In this document: positions 9,199-18,970 of the stretch, in pieces
Layout: each line of letters opens with the position of its first letter
How positions within the stretch are numbered: position 1 is the stretch's first letter
Assembly: GCA_026129765.1 (NCBI GenBank)
Contig: JAHCHP010000007.1
Span: 1 to 64,000, forward strand
Direction of reading: 5' to 3'
Length of the DNA: 64,000 nucleotides
Source of the DNA: Fimbriimonadia bacterium
GTDB lineage: Bacteria; Armatimonadota; Fimbriimonadia; Fimbriimonadales; GBS-DC
Notes under the pieces: model-generated
What the model was told of the DNA's origin: nothing
What the model saw: the letters and a program-made list of their open reading frames with translations, nothing else
The model's database searches: none
Translations under genes and position numbers: made by a program

Positions 9199-10685
9199 CC
9201 TTCCAAAATGACCAATTGCTCTGGGGTGGGGTTCTCAGCGCGCTTCAGCGTCCAACGCCGCTCGCCCTTCTCCAACATCAAACCCGCCGCCGCCAACACC
9301 TCGTCATAAGGCAGCTCCTCGATGCTTTCCACCAACCGATTGTAGAACTCAGTAAGGTCTGTGCCAGCCACTTCCGAACAAGCCTTCAAAATCCCGTCCT
9401 CCGCATAGCCGGGTTTGGGCAGTCCATATCGTGTCATCATCAGCCGCATCACATCGTCCAGGCTCTTTTTGTTCTTGGTGACCTCGCGTATCTTCAAATC
9501 TAACAACAGTCCCACTACGCAGCCCTTGTTATAGTAGTTTAAGCCGCCGTACCCGATACTGTTGTTCGCCTCCCAAACTTTGTAGCTGCTGTCGGCTAAG
9601 GTCACGCGAAGGCGGGCAGGATTGTTCTGCAGACCGCTGATTTCGCCCGACAATTCCCGCAGCAACTCTGTTTCGCCATGCAGTCCCGAACGCGCCACAA
9701 TCAATTTAGCATAATACTCGGTCACCCCTTCTGCAAACCAGAGGTTCTTGGTGCGGACCGGTCCGGTATAGTCAAAAGGACCCAAAACAAATGGGCGGAT
9801 ATGCTTCACATTCCAAGTATGAAACAGTTCGTGCGCCGCCAGCCCTGCCAGTGACGGCGCGCCGGGAAACATCGACAGCACCGTGCTGTAAAGATGCTCT
9901 AAGCCGCCGAAGAACGACCCGCCACCGCCCACATGGATGATATAGACGTACCGTTTGAAGGGCGCGCTGCCCATCAGCGCGATGGACGTTTCCGATACCT
10001 TTTTCATCTGCTCCATCCATCGCCCGCGCCGCTCCTCGCTCAAATTGCCCGCGATAGAGACCTCAAACAGAACCTCCCCGACCTTGAATTCGCCCATCCA
10101 AAGATCTCCTAATTCCACCGGGCTGTCGATGAACTCATCATAATTCTTGGCAGTGAATACATTGGGCGCGTCGGTTTTTTGCATGCCTGTCGCGATCTTC
10201 CAACCCTCCGGCACAAAGACCCGCAGCTCCGTCGGTTTTTCTTTGTGACCGTCCAGATACATAAATGCCGCCGGACCGCTCACAAAAGCGTTCTTTTCGG
10301 ACATAGCGCACCGGAAGAACCCGAACCCACCGTCTCGCGCCGCGACCTCATACTCCAGCGTGGTCTCCGTTTTGTCAGGAGCCGAAACGACCCAACTCCT
10401 GTCCCCTTCTTTCTCCACTTTCAAACTGAGTCCCTTCGAATCCAAAGCGCGCACTTCCGAAATGTCGCGTTCATAATTCAAAAGCAAATAGAAACCGGGA
10501 CACCAAGCGGGGATCACAAATTTGAGACGGTCTTGAGTCGCGCCTTGCACCTTGATTAGCACACGGAATTTCTTCAGCTCAGGATTCGGAATCGTGATGG
10601 TGTAATGAATTTTCTCTTGCGCAAAAACACCGGACAGCAAACATAACAGGAAGCAATAGACACTGAAACGCAGCCATTTGTTCAT
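9174..10685 (-). CDS. Secreted M61-family (glycyl aminopeptidase-like) metallopeptidase
   Basis: Starting at ATG 10685, the 503-residue product has a signal peptide (MNKWLRFSVYCFLLCLLSGVFAQ). An upstream in-frame ATG at 10724 lies inside a REP-like repeat and would bury the signal peptide, so it was rejected. The beta-rich N-terminal region is followed by the zinc motif HELFH (285-289) with HTWN immediately after. The third ligand is likely Glu319 in FAEGVTEYY, and there is a conserved GGGGSFFGGLEH loop before the motif. All are typical of M61 peptidases, which remove N-terminal Gly or Ala residues. Many family members end with a PDZ domain; here the C-terminus after the catalytic domain is short and no clear PDZ is seen. 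It overlaps the downstream cytochrome c-like gene. Confidence 0.88.
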   Translation of the reverse strand: MNKWLRFSVYCFLLCLLSGVFAQEKIHYTITIPNPELKKFRVLIKVQGATQDRLKFVIPAWCPGFYLLLNYERDISEVRALDSKGLSLKVEKEGDRSWVVSAPDKTETTLEYEVAARDGGFGFFRCAMSEKNAFVSGPAAFMYLDGHKEKPTELRVFVPEGWKIATGMQKTDAPNVFTAKNYDEFIDSPVELGDLWMGEFKVGEVLFEVSIAGNLSEERRGRWMEQMKKVSETSIALMGSAPFKRYVYIIHVGGGGSFFGGLEHLYSTVLSMFPGAPSLAGLAAHELFHTWNVKHIRPFVLGPFDYTGPVRTKNLWFAEGVTEYYAKLIVARSGLHGETELLRELSGEISGLQNNPARLRVTLADSSYKVWEANNSIGYGGLNYYNKGCVVGLLLDLKIREVTKNKKSLDDVMRLMMTRYGLPKPGYAEDGILKACSEVAGTDLTEFYNRLVESIEELPYDEVLAAAGLMLEKGERRWTLKRAENPTPEQLVILEGWLKGKTN

Positions 10686-10726
10686 AATGCCATGTTCGGC
10701 AGGCAAAAAGACAATCCTTCTCATAT

Positions 10727-10755
10727 TGTCACCCTGAGCGCAGCGAACGGGTCTG
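10727..10755 (+). repeat. REP-like hairpin repeat, GAGCGCAGC loop family
   Basis: TGTCACCC, then GAGCGCAGCGAA, then CGGGTCTG. It is nearly identical to 6362-6390 and lies just before the M61 peptidase gene, inside the rejected upstream extension. Confidence 0.6.
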
Positions 10756-10820
10756 CTGTTTCAGGGCGTGGCAGCCATATCCTGAAATAATGGCGTAGAA
10801 ACAGATTGCCTCTTCCCAAT

Positions 10821-10845
10821 GGATTCTCGCGTTCTTGGGAATGAC
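10821..10845 (-). repeat. REP-like hairpin repeat, TCATTCCC family
   Basis: Read on the minus strand it is GTCATTCCC, AAGAACGCG, AGAATCC, a slightly diverged copy of the units at 15823, 23677 and 63406. The stem is weaker here than in the 63406 copy. Confidence 0.55.
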
Positions 10846-10930
10846 GGATGTCTCCTTTATTTCCAAGAGTCCCTCTTAACTTTTTTTCAAAAGTGCCAAT
10901 AATAGAAATTGAAGCCGGAGAGGGCTTTTA

Positions 10931-12211
10931 TTGGGAAACGAGTCAATGTTGAAGGGCAAACAGATCGAGCAAAAAATCACGGCAGGATTAGGGGTTATCG
11001 CCGTCTTGCTTGTGGTTACCTTTGGCTGGGCTGTGAACAATTTTCAGCCGCGCGGCGAGTTCTCCCAATTCCTCATAGAGTATTCCCTGCTCCTCATCTC
11101 TCATCTGCTCATTCTCATTCTTTTGGCAAGCGTCTATTTAGGAACCCGAAAACTGTATAAAGAGAAGAAGGAGGATGAACGGCTCATTGAGAGTATCGCG
11201 GGCGCGTCCCCTTGTATTCTTTATCTCTATGACTTGGAAAAACAGAAAAATCTCTATATCAACCGCGCCGTAGAAGAGGTTCTGGGAATCTCGCCGGAAA
11301 GAGTTCAACGCATGGGACTGGAGACCTTCGAGTCGGTTTGTCATTCCGACGATTTAGAGCGGGTCGAAGCGCATCATGAGCGTTTGCTCCATGTCCAAGA
11401 TTCGGGAGTTCGGGAGATTGAGTTCCGCGTCAGGCATGCGAACGGCTCATGGCGCTGGCTGCTTTGCCGCGATCTGGTTTTTGACCGGACCCCGGACGGC
11501 AGACCACGCAGTATTCTTGGCACCGCGTTGGATGTGACCATGCGCCACGATCAAGAGTTGAAACTGCAGCAAGTCAATGAACGGCTGGTAGAAGCAAACG
11601 GGCAATTGAGCAACTTAGTCCATTTGATCCGCCAGCAGACACGCGCCTTAGAGTTCCAGAAGACGGAACTGGCTCACGCGAATTCCATGCTCCATGCGCT
11701 GGCGACCACCGACAGCCTGACCAGTTTGAAAAATCATCGCGCGTTTCAAGAGCGGCTGGATGCGGAATATGAGCGCGCTTCTAAACACGGGCAATCACTG
11801 TCGGTCCTGCTCATCGATGCAGACTACTTCAAACTGTTTAATGACACCTATGGTCACCCTGCAGGGGATGTCGCGCTCATAGAAATCGCGCGTTTATTGC
11901 AGGACAATGTGCGAGGCAGCGATTTTGTGGGGCGTTATGGCGGCGAAGAATTCGTGATCGTCATGCCGCAAACGCCCAGTTATGCTGCCTTGGAAACGGC
12001 AGAGCGAATCCGGCAAGCGGTGGAAAGTCACTCATGGAAAGAGCGCGACATGACCGTGAGCGTGGGAGTCGCTTCCTTAGGCATCGATACCCCCAGCGCG
12101 CAAGCCTTGGTAGAACAAGCCGACCGCGCGCTCTATGCCTCTAAACAGCGCGGGCGCAATTGCGTCACCTTTTTTGACGACTTGAGCGACACGATTTTGC
12201 TCAGTTCCTAA
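10931..12211 (+). CDS. Membrane diguanylate cyclase, PAS-GGDEF
   Basis: It makes the second messenger cyclic di-GMP from two GTP. The 426-residue protein has two membrane helices (about 18-36 and 52-72), a PAS domain (about 84-205, with the NGSWRWLLCRD signature), a coiled coil (about 206-255) and a GGDEF domain (about 255-415). The active-site motif is GGEEF (337-341), and an RxxD inhibitory site (RGSD, 328-331) lies five residues before it, so activity is likely limited by product binding. Asp296 (LIDADYFK) fits a metal ligand. I kept the TTG start at 10931 because GGAGAGG (10917-10923) is 7 nt before it; ATG 10946 is the alternative and has no good ribosome site. The PAS ligand is unknown. 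Confidence 0.92.
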   Translation: MGNESMLKGKQIEQKITAGLGVIAVLLVVTFGWAVNNFQPRGEFSQFLIEYSLLLISHLLILILLASVYLGTRKLYKEKKEDERLIESIAGASPCILYLYDLEKQKNLYINRAVEEVLGISPERVQRMGLETFESVCHSDDLERVEAHHERLLHVQDSGVREIEFRVRHANGSWRWLLCRDLVFDRTPDGRPRSILGTALDVTMRHDQELKLQQVNERLVEANGQLSNLVHLIRQQTRALEFQKTELAHANSMLHALATTDSLTSLKNHRAFQERLDAEYERASKHGQSLSVLLIDADYFKLFNDTYGHPAGDVALIEIARLLQDNVRGSDFVGRYGGEEFVIVMPQTPSYAALETAERIRQAVESHSWKERDMTVSVGVASLGIDTPSAQALVEQADRALYASKQRGRNCVTFFDDLSDTILLSS

Positions 12212-12300
12212 TTTTTTTTGAAATTCCCCAACTAACTACATACGCCTCGCAAACAATATCTTCTTATTATGTGTATATCACTTTTAGGAGGAGATTTATC

Positions 12301-15300
12301 ATGAAAGCAGTCTTACATTTGATGCATTTGTTTTTGGCAGGACCAAACCGTAGACAATTTACTTTTCTGACAGCCGCCGCGTTAAGCGTCGCTGCCGCAA
12401 CCGCGCAAGTCATACCCATCACTGAACAACAAGCGCAAGAGTCGGGGGCAGGACATCCATGGCATGCCGCCAACGAAGGCGTCAATCTTTATTCCTTAGC
12501 GCGTCATACCGAAGTTCCCATCATGGAATGGCATTCCCGCGGTGACCTGAGCGCGCATTTTGCGCTCTATCATAACAGCAAAGCGGTCTATTCCAACCCC
12601 GCTATAGGTTCTAAATGGAGCCACTCCTACGATACGCATATCGACTTTTGGGTGGACCCCATCAGCGGAAACCCAACGGCAGGCGTAGTGTGGGGCGACC
12701 ATACCATTCACCGGTTTGTTTACAATGGCGCGCAGTGGGAAAATCAAGATGGCTATCGTGAAAGCCTCTTACCCAATGGGCTTGGCTTCCAACTGAAAAC
12801 AAAATCCGGCATGCGCTATGAATTTGAACCGTCCTCCGTTGCTGGGCGCTACCGTCTCTTCGCGATTGTCGACCGCTCCAGCAATGGACTGAGCTTTTCT
12901 TATGACCCGCAAGGCAGACTCGCGCAATTTTCAGACCCTAACGGGCGCGCGATTCTTCTGAGTTATGCTCTCAATGGGGAGCTGAATCAAGTCCGATTCG
13001 TGGCAGGCGCGTTAAGCCGGACATGGAACCTTTCCTACTTAGCGGGGAGGTTAAGAGATTTGAACTACCCGCCCGTTACAACCGATTTGGGCATTCAGAA
13101 TTACCAAATGCAATTTAGTTATGATGGCAACTCCAACTTGACTCTGTTAAGAGATCCTTCTGGCGCGAACTGGAACTACACCTATGATCCAAATAGCCGT
13201 CTTACTTCGGCGCAGTGGCCTGGCAGCCCCTTCCCTGTCCAATACCAAATGGCGGGATCGGTTGTCACCGTCACCGATCCGGTTGGAAACCAGAACCGTT
13301 ACGAGTATAATGCCCTGGGACGCTTGATCAAAATGCGTGATGGATTGGGCGCAACGATGACGCTTCTATACAACAACGTGAACTTTTCTTGGGCGCCCAG
13401 CCGAGCGCGATTGGCTTCCGGACTTTATCAGGACTACACCTACGATACGCGTGGAAACTTACTGAGCTACCGAGATCTATCTGGCTCCAAAACCGACTTT
13501 ACCTACGACAGCGAGAACCGACTGACCCAAATCCAAGAACCGCTTGTAACAAATGCTTGGGGCGTGGTGGAATCGGCTCGCCACAAAACAAAGTTCTATT
13601 ATGACACCATAGGGCGTATTAGTTCTGTTCGTCAATACACCGATGCCGTCAACTATTACCTCACGCGGTTTAGTTATGACGCAACCGGCAACATTACTCG
13701 AATAACGAACCCGTTAGGGAACTACGTTCGGTACACCTACGACACCTATGGCAATATCACCAAAGTCACTTCGGCGGCTCTGCGAACTGAGACCTGGAAA
13801 TATGCGGACGCGCTCAAGACCTTTGGCTTTACACAGCCCGAAGCGCGTACCAACGGCGTGGGACAGCAGACCAAGTTTGTCTATGATGAATGGGGACGCC
13901 TGCGAAAACGCGACTACCCGGCAGGCATCGACACGACCTACTCTTATGACGCTCAGTGCAGACCTACACGCATGATCGACTCTACTGGAACCGTGGACCG
14001 CGTATACAGCCCCGCTGGCTGGCTGCTGAGTGAAACCGTCACTCAAGGCGCGCTCTCTCACCAGCGGCTATACAGCTACTATCCAAATGGGCTGCGAAGC
14101 ATGTTGACAGAGAGCGGCGGCGCAGCTTCCCGCACTTTGAACTACACCTATGATGCTGCCAGCCGCTTGACTCGCGTGAATGATGACGGGCTGATTACTC
14201 ACTTTGTCTATGATATGGATGACCGCCTCATCGCCCGCTCACAAGCCAACGGCGCCAGCGCGCAATTCGCTTACACAGCAGGCAAGCTCACAACGGAGAC
14301 CTATTTTGATGGGATGGCAGCCATCACGCATATGTTCCAATATACCTACCAAGCCAATGGGCAATTGAGCCGAGCGCAAGACCCTATGGGCATCACACGT
14401 TATCAATACGACTTCCTGAACCGCCCCATTCGTGAAGAGCGCGTGGGCGCAGCGCCCTATGATTTCCTTTGGACCTATGACGGCGTAGGTAACCGCCTGA
14501 GCCAAAACCATAGCGGCGTTATGACCACCTACTCTTACGATATGGATAACCTGCTCACCCAAACCGTCACAGGCGCAAATCCTCCTGACACCTACCTCTG
14601 GGATGCGGGCATGCGGTTGGCGGAATGTTGGCGCGCAGGCGCAGGAAATCGTTTTGCCTACGATTACGAAGATAGACTGACCGGAATTCAGGTCTGGACA
14701 GGCGCAGTGTGGGCGCAGCAATACGACTTTCAGTATGATGGTTTTGACCGTCGTGTCCGCCGCCAGGTCTTTGACCCGATCAACGGCACACTTACAAATA
14801 GTATCCTCTATGGCTACGATGGCGACCATGTCATACGAGAAATGGTCAGTGATGCGCAACTGGGCAACTTCTATCTCACTAACACCTGGGCGCATGGACT
14901 GCTCTCTTTCCACCATTCCCTGCAAGGGCGTCTGTGGAACGTGACCGATTTGATGGGTTCGCTGCGAGGCACCACCCTTTTCAATGGTCAGATGGGACCG
15001 CAAGGCGCGATTTACAATCTGTTCGGCAATCCCGCGCAGTTCGGCTTCATGAACCCGGTGGGCTTTGCTGCCGACGGCGGTATCCTGAATGAGGGCGATG
15101 CCGGTATGCTCTTCACCGGTTCGGTCTGGTTTATGCCCGATGTAGGCTTGAACCTGTGCAACAACAACGGCGGTAACAAAGACGATAAAGACGGATTCTT
15201 TGGCAAACTGCTGAAGAAACTTCGCTTAGGCATCACCGTCGCGGAAAAAGGCGCGCGGGGCGGAGGCACAGTTGCCGGTTGGTTGGGCGACAAGGCAGGG

Positions 15301-15600
15301 AAAGCGGGCGCGTTGGGCGGTAAACTGAAAGCGGCTGGCCCCGTGCTGCAAAAGGCAGGCGTTGTGGTGGATGCCGTGCAATCGGGACGATTAATCAAAG
15401 ACGCTGTTCAAGACCCGGACAAAGCCAACGATAAAGCGGCTGCAGGCGATTATGGCGCAACGATACAAGGCTACAATATGATCGGCAAAGCTGCGATTGG
15501 TGACTGGAAAGGGATCGAGCAAGGCGCGAAAAATAACTTTCTCGGTCGCGTAGGACTCCGATTAGGCACCTGGCTGGGCAACAAAATCTACGGGAAGTAA
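12301..15600 (+). CDS. Secreted RHS/YD-repeat protein
   Basis: The 1099-residue product starts at ATG 12301, 8 nt after AGGAGGA, and has a likely signal segment (FTFLTAAALSVAAATAQ) after a longer than usual N-terminus. Residues about 60-190 form a module similar to DUF6531 (WSHSYDTHIDFW). They are followed by at least fifteen YD repeats (patterns such as YTYDxxxRL and FSYDxxGNI) up to about residue 900, which in this family wrap into a hollow shell. The hyperconserved RHS core end (normally DPIGF then NLYxY) is degenerate: NPVGFAADGGILNEGD. The last about 150 residues are rich in Gly, Ala and Lys (GARGGGTVAGWLGDKAGKAG) and match no toxin domain I know. No immunity-like gene follows, so a toxin role is doubtful. 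A terminator follows at 15628. Confidence 0.88.
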   Translation: MKAVLHLMHLFLAGPNRRQFTFLTAAALSVAAATAQVIPITEQQAQESGAGHPWHAANEGVNLYSLARHTEVPIMEWHSRGDLSAHFALYHNSKAVYSNPAIGSKWSHSYDTHIDFWVDPISGNPTAGVVWGDHTIHRFVYNGAQWENQDGYRESLLPNGLGFQLKTKSGMRYEFEPSSVAGRYRLFAIVDRSSNGLSFSYDPQGRLAQFSDPNGRAILLSYALNGELNQVRFVAGALSRTWNLSYLAGRLRDLNYPPVTTDLGIQNYQMQFSYDGNSNLTLLRDPSGANWNYTYDPNSRLTSAQWPGSPFPVQYQMAGSVVTVTDPVGNQNRYEYNALGRLIKMRDGLGATMTLLYNNVNFSWAPSRARLASGLYQDYTYDTRGNLLSYRDLSGSKTDFTYDSENRLTQIQEPLVTNAWGVVESARHKTKFYYDTIGRISSVRQYTDAVNYYLTRFSYDATGNITRITNPLGNYVRYTYDTYGNITKVTSAALRTETWKYADALKTFGFTQPEARTNGVGQQTKFVYDEWGRLRKRDYPAGIDTTYSYDAQCRPTRMIDSTGTVDRVYSPAGWLLSETVTQGALSHQRLYSYYPNGLRSMLTESGGAASRTLNYTYDAASRLTRVNDDGLITHFVYDMDDRLIARSQANGASAQFAYTAGKLTTETYFDGMAAITHMFQYTYQANGQLSRAQDPMGITRYQYDFLNRPIREERVGAAPYDFLWTYDGVGNRLSQNHSGVMTTYSYDMDNLLTQTVTGANPPDTYLWDAGMRLAECWRAGAGNRFAYDYEDRLTGIQVWTGAVWAQQYDFQYDGFDRRVRRQVFDPINGTLTNSILYGYDGDHVIREMVSDAQLGNFYLTNTWAHGLLSFHHSLQGRLWNVTDLMGSLRGTTLFNGQMGPQGAIYNLFGNPAQFGFMNPVGFAADGGILNEGDAGMLFTGSVWFMPDVGLNLCNNNGGNKDDKDGFFGKLLKKLRLGITVAEKGARGGGTVAGWLGDKAGKAGALGGKLKAAGPVLQKAGVVVDAVQSGRLIKDAVQDPDKANDKAAAGDYGATIQGYNMIGKAAIGDWKGIEQGAKNNFLGRVGLRLGTWLGNKIYGK

Positions 15601-15627
15601 TCGTCCACTCGTATCGACTTGTCAATC

Positions 15628-15666
15628 AACAGGGGCAATCATTTTGGGTTGTCCCTGTTTTCTTTT
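15628..15666 (+). terminator. Intrinsic terminator after the RHS gene
   Basis: AACAGGGGCAA pairs with TTGTCCCTGTT through one G-U pair and a 10-nt loop, followed by TTCTTTTT. It lies 27 nt after the stop codon. Confidence 0.8.
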
Positions 15667-15822
15667 TGGGCTTTCTTGGGGAGGGGATCATACATCATTT
15701 AACAATAGAAGCAGGATTCCTCTGATTTCTTTTAGAATATGATTTATGTAAGACTTATTAATGTCTCCCATAAGGAAGCAGTACTCTTTTGAAAGTATGT
15801 TAAGAGCAAATGGCTGCTTAGC

Positions 15823-15847
15823 GTCATTCCCGCGAACGCGGGGATCC
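15823..15847 (+). repeat. REP-like hairpin repeat, TCATTCCC family
   Basis: GTCATTCCCGCGAACGCG followed by GGGATCC, with a CCCGCG/CGCGGG stem and an AA loop. It is almost identical to 63406-63430. Confidence 0.65.
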
Positions 15848-15911
15848 AGGAGTCAGACACTTTCACCATTAGGCTCAAGGTAGCCTCAGTAAAATTGAGG
15901 AGGTAAGTAAA

Positions 15912-18371
15912 ATGAATAACTTGCATTCCGCTTTCAATGCGCTCAGTCTATGGCGAAAGATGCGCGCTTACTGTGTTAGTTTGTTTATAACCTTGTCTCT
16001 TTGTCTGATCGCCAACGCGCAGACCCACAACGAACAAGGTGATGCAGGAGATTTGCCTCATAATGCCCAGCGCGTTGAAGGAATTGACTGTGCGCCTCTG
16101 CTCAGAATTGTTGGCAACATCACAGCGAATGATGTAGACATGTACCTCATAACCATTCCCAACCCAGCCGCTTTCAGAGCCTCGACCGAGGGCGGCGCGA
16201 CTTGGGATACCCAGCTTTGGTTGTTTGATACAAATGGCATGGGGATCACCTTCAATGACGATGCTGGACCTGACTTACAAGCGATTATCACCGGACAATT
16301 CATTACTCAACCTGGCAACTATTTGTTAGCGATCAGCCGGTACAACCGGGATGCGGTCGATTCTCAAGGATCTTTGCTGTGGAACAACACGCCTTTTCAA
16401 CCGGAGCGTCAACCGGACGGACCGGGAGCGATGAATCCGATTGATGGGTGGCTTGGCAATACGGTAGCCGCAGGGGGCTATACTATTTTCTTGGAAGGCG
16501 CGGCTTATATCCGTACAGGAATAGGCAATCCAGACATTAACCGGGATGGATGTGTAGACCAGTTGGATTTGGATGCTTGGGAGGCGAGATATGGAGAAGA
16601 ATGTGGTTGCTGCCCAGAGGATATCGATGGGAATGGTATAGTGGGTGACGAAGATTTGTTTATCCTTATTGACCATTGGGGCGAGGGCTGCGGGCAGAAT
16701 CGCCCTCCGGTTGCGCGCGATGACTCCTACTCCACCGAATTGAACACGACGCTCACTGTGAACGCGCCCGGCGTTTTGGGCAATGACACCGAACCCGAAA
16801 ATGAAACCATGACTGCTGTCCTCGCGAGTAATGTTTCTCAGGGGAACCTGACGCTCAACGGTAACGGCTCCTTTACTTATACGCCCAATCTCAACTTCTG
16901 TGGGTCCGACTCTTTCACTTACCGGGCGCGTGATCCCCAGAATAACACCAGCGGTATCGCGACCGTCACGATTCAGATCGTTGCGCCCGACCTGATTATG
17001 GCTGCTCTCGGAACACCCGGCAATGATGGTTCACGAATCAGCGCGCGTGTTCGTAACAACGGCGTGGGAGTCGTTCGCGCAGGAGTGAATGTTCAGTTTT
17101 ATCTGGGCGACTCGGCGGAAAATGGTTCCGTTCTTTTGGGAACCCAAGCAACAACCACTGATTTGGGGGCGGGACAGTTCGAAGATGTCATCCTGAGTTT
17201 AGCCGGTACCCCCTTCACCAGCGGAAGCCTGGTGACGATCATTATCGATTCCGACAATCAGATCTGCGAAACCAGCGAAGTAAACAACCGGTTTGTGGGC
17301 GAAGCGGTCTACACCACAGGTCCCTATGACATCTGGGCTTGGAGCCAATCAACTTCTTACCTTTCGTTTTTCGGCTCGCTGATCGCTTTGAATGAGGCAT
17401 CCCTCAAATACCGTATCTTTGGCGAAGGCTTGATGGACCCCGATACCGGGATGTCGATGGAAGGCGAGTCATTGGGTATGACCCTCAGTCGCGATGGAAC
17501 GCTCTATTTAGCCATCCGTCGCGACTCCGATCCGTTAATGGCGACGTTCTATTCGCTTCCTATCGCCAATATCCAACTGAACAATGAACGATTGATCAAC
17601 AACCTGACGCTTGTTTCTCAGTTCGCCTTAAATGACCGCCAAATGCGCGGTTTGGCCATCGGCTGCGATGAAAATCTCTATTTCTCATTGGCAAATAGTG
17701 GAGGCGGTGATCTGGGAATGTGGCGATATCGTCTGAACTCTAACACCTTAGAGCGGGTGGGGACCTTCCAAGCGGGACAAGGCAGGTTTTATGGCGATTT
17801 AGCCTTTGATCCCTGCAGCGATCAATCAGAAAGCAGCGGAGGATTGATTGGTTGGGGCTATCCTTTCACCTCCAACAATCCCGGTTTATACCGGTTACCC
17901 AGACGATTCGATGGCATATCCTTTGGCGCATTGGATGGTCTTAACGCGAGTTTCCGCTGGCGCTATTATCGCAGCGAGTGGTTGGGTTATTCGCCTGCCG
18001 CTGCGCTGGGACTACCAACAGGATTGGCTCTCAGCGCGTCGCGCGATTTAGTTTATGCGACCTATGCCAATGGAACCGGGCTGTATGCTCACCTTAGAAA
18101 TGCTCCTTCTAACATCACAATCATTCCCAACACGTTGATCGGCGTGAAGGGCGATTTGGCGAGCCGGTTGGTCGGCGACCCCCTCTGTCCTGATACCAAC
18201 GGAGACGGTATTCTGGATGATGAGGATTTGCTTAATGTGCTGCTGGATTTCGGCAGAGCGCCTTCAGGAACCCGCGGACGAACCGACCTCAATTGTGATG
18301 GCATAGTGGATGATGCGGACTTGCTGCCTATCTTACTGAGATTTGGACAGCAATGCGCCAATGAATGTTAA
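15912..18371 (+). CDS. Secreted multidomain surface protein with dockerin-like EF-hand modules
   Basis: The 819-residue protein has a signal peptide ending LCLIANAQ. Domains in order: a pre-peptidase-like beta domain (about 40-195, FDTNGMGITFNDDAG); one pair of dockerin-like calcium loops (about 205-255, NRDGCVDQLDLDAW and DGNGIVGDEDLFIL); a tandem cadherin/VCBS-like repeat (about 262-350, PVARDDSYST, VLGNDTEP); a CARDB-like domain (about 352-450); a likely beta-propeller-like region (about 455-760); and a second dockerin-like pair at the C-terminus (TNGDGILDDEDLLNVL and NCDGIVDDADLLPILLRFG). The ribosome site GAGGAGGT precedes the start by 7 nt. The tail module is shared with the genes at 53423 and 57193. 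It is probably an extracellular or surface protein whose ligand is unknown. Confidence 0.85.
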   Translation: MNNLHSAFNALSLWRKMRAYCVSLFITLSLCLIANAQTHNEQGDAGDLPHNAQRVEGIDCAPLLRIVGNITANDVDMYLITIPNPAAFRASTEGGATWDTQLWLFDTNGMGITFNDDAGPDLQAIITGQFITQPGNYLLAISRYNRDAVDSQGSLLWNNTPFQPERQPDGPGAMNPIDGWLGNTVAAGGYTIFLEGAAYIRTGIGNPDINRDGCVDQLDLDAWEARYGEECGCCPEDIDGNGIVGDEDLFILIDHWGEGCGQNRPPVARDDSYSTELNTTLTVNAPGVLGNDTEPENETMTAVLASNVSQGNLTLNGNGSFTYTPNLNFCGSDSFTYRARDPQNNTSGIATVTIQIVAPDLIMAALGTPGNDGSRISARVRNNGVGVVRAGVNVQFYLGDSAENGSVLLGTQATTTDLGAGQFEDVILSLAGTPFTSGSLVTIIIDSDNQICETSEVNNRFVGEAVYTTGPYDIWAWSQSTSYLSFFGSLIALNEASLKYRIFGEGLMDPDTGMSMEGESLGMTLSRDGTLYLAIRRDSDPLMATFYSLPIANIQLNNERLINNLTLVSQFALNDRQMRGLAIGCDENLYFSLANSGGGDLGMWRYRLNSNTLERVGTFQAGQGRFYGDLAFDPCSDQSESSGGLIGWGYPFTSNNPGLYRLPRRFDGISFGALDGLNASFRWRYYRSEWLGYSPAAALGLPTGLALSASRDLVYATYANGTGLYAHLRNAPSNITIIPNTLIGVKGDLASRLVGDPLCPDTNGDGILDDEDLLNVLLDFGRAPSGTRGRTDLNCDGIVDDADLLPILLRFGQQCANEC

Positions 18372-18416
18372 GTGGAAAAAGACGCTCCGTTTGCTGGGAT
18401 AAGTAGGACTTCCCTT

Positions 18417-18872
18417 TTATCCCAGCAAGCTCGCCATCTCTATCGCGCTCAGGGCGGCTTCACTGCCTTTATTGCCCAGTTTGCCGCCCGCGCGCTCCAA
18501 AGCCTGTTCAAAGGTCGCGTTGGTCAATACCCCCAGAGCGACCGGTTTTCCTGTTCCGGTCATCAATCCCATCAGCGCGGAACAGACCGCCGAACTGATA
18601 TGATCTGCATGGCTGGTTTCGCCCTGTAGCACCGCCCCCAAGCAGATAACCGCATGCCATTGTTTATCGTTCACGTAGCGCGCCGCCGCTGCAGGTATCT
18701 CCCACGCGCCTGGCACAGAGGCGACCTCGATATCCTCCTCTTGTACACCATAACGCCGCAACGTCTTTAGCGCGCCCTCCAAAAGCCGCTCGGTGATGAT
18801 CTCGTTATAACGACTGACCACGATAGCGAACCGCTTTCCCTGCCCGCTCAAAGAGCCTTCTTTGATTTGCAT
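18417..18872 (-). CDS. ribH: 6,7-dimethyl-8-ribityllumazine synthase
   Basis: It condenses 5-amino-6-ribitylamino-uracil with 3,4-dihydroxy-2-butanone 4-phosphate in the next-to-last step of riboflavin synthesis, as a cytoplasmic shell of identical subunits. The 151-residue length is normal. Visible motifs are VSRYNEIITERLLEGA near the N-terminus, PGAWEIP (substrate pocket), GAVLQGETSHADHI (catalytic His region) and GVLTNATFEQALERAGGKLGNKG (phosphate binding). It stands alone; no other rib gene is in the window. It is convergent with the 15912 gene, leaving 45 nt between the stops. Confidence 0.95.
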   Translation of the reverse strand: MQIKEGSLSGQGKRFAIVVSRYNEIITERLLEGALKTLRRYGVQEEDIEVASVPGAWEIPAAAARYVNDKQWHAVICLGAVLQGETSHADHISSAVCSALMGLMTGTGKPVALGVLTNATFEQALERAGGKLGNKGSEAALSAIEMASLLG

Positions 18873-18970
18873 GCCTATAAGAATACCCTCAAAAACAATG
18901 GAAACTTCCGCGTCCCCATCAAGGTATAATATTTAGCAAGGCTAACTATTTTTTATTTTTCGGGGGTTGT

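Larger units (their letters stand above)
15601..15911. other. Intergenic region with terminator and REP-like repeat
   Basis: The 311-base gap between the RHS gene and the next secreted-protein gene contains the terminator at 15628-15666, a REP-like unit at 15823-15847 and the ribosome site TTGAGGAGGT at about 15894-15905. No gene is seen in it. Confidence 0.6.

Noticed and set aside
12301..15600. Calling the RHS gene a contact-dependent toxin
   Set aside because: No toxin domain and no immunity gene can be recognised; only the shell repeats are supported.
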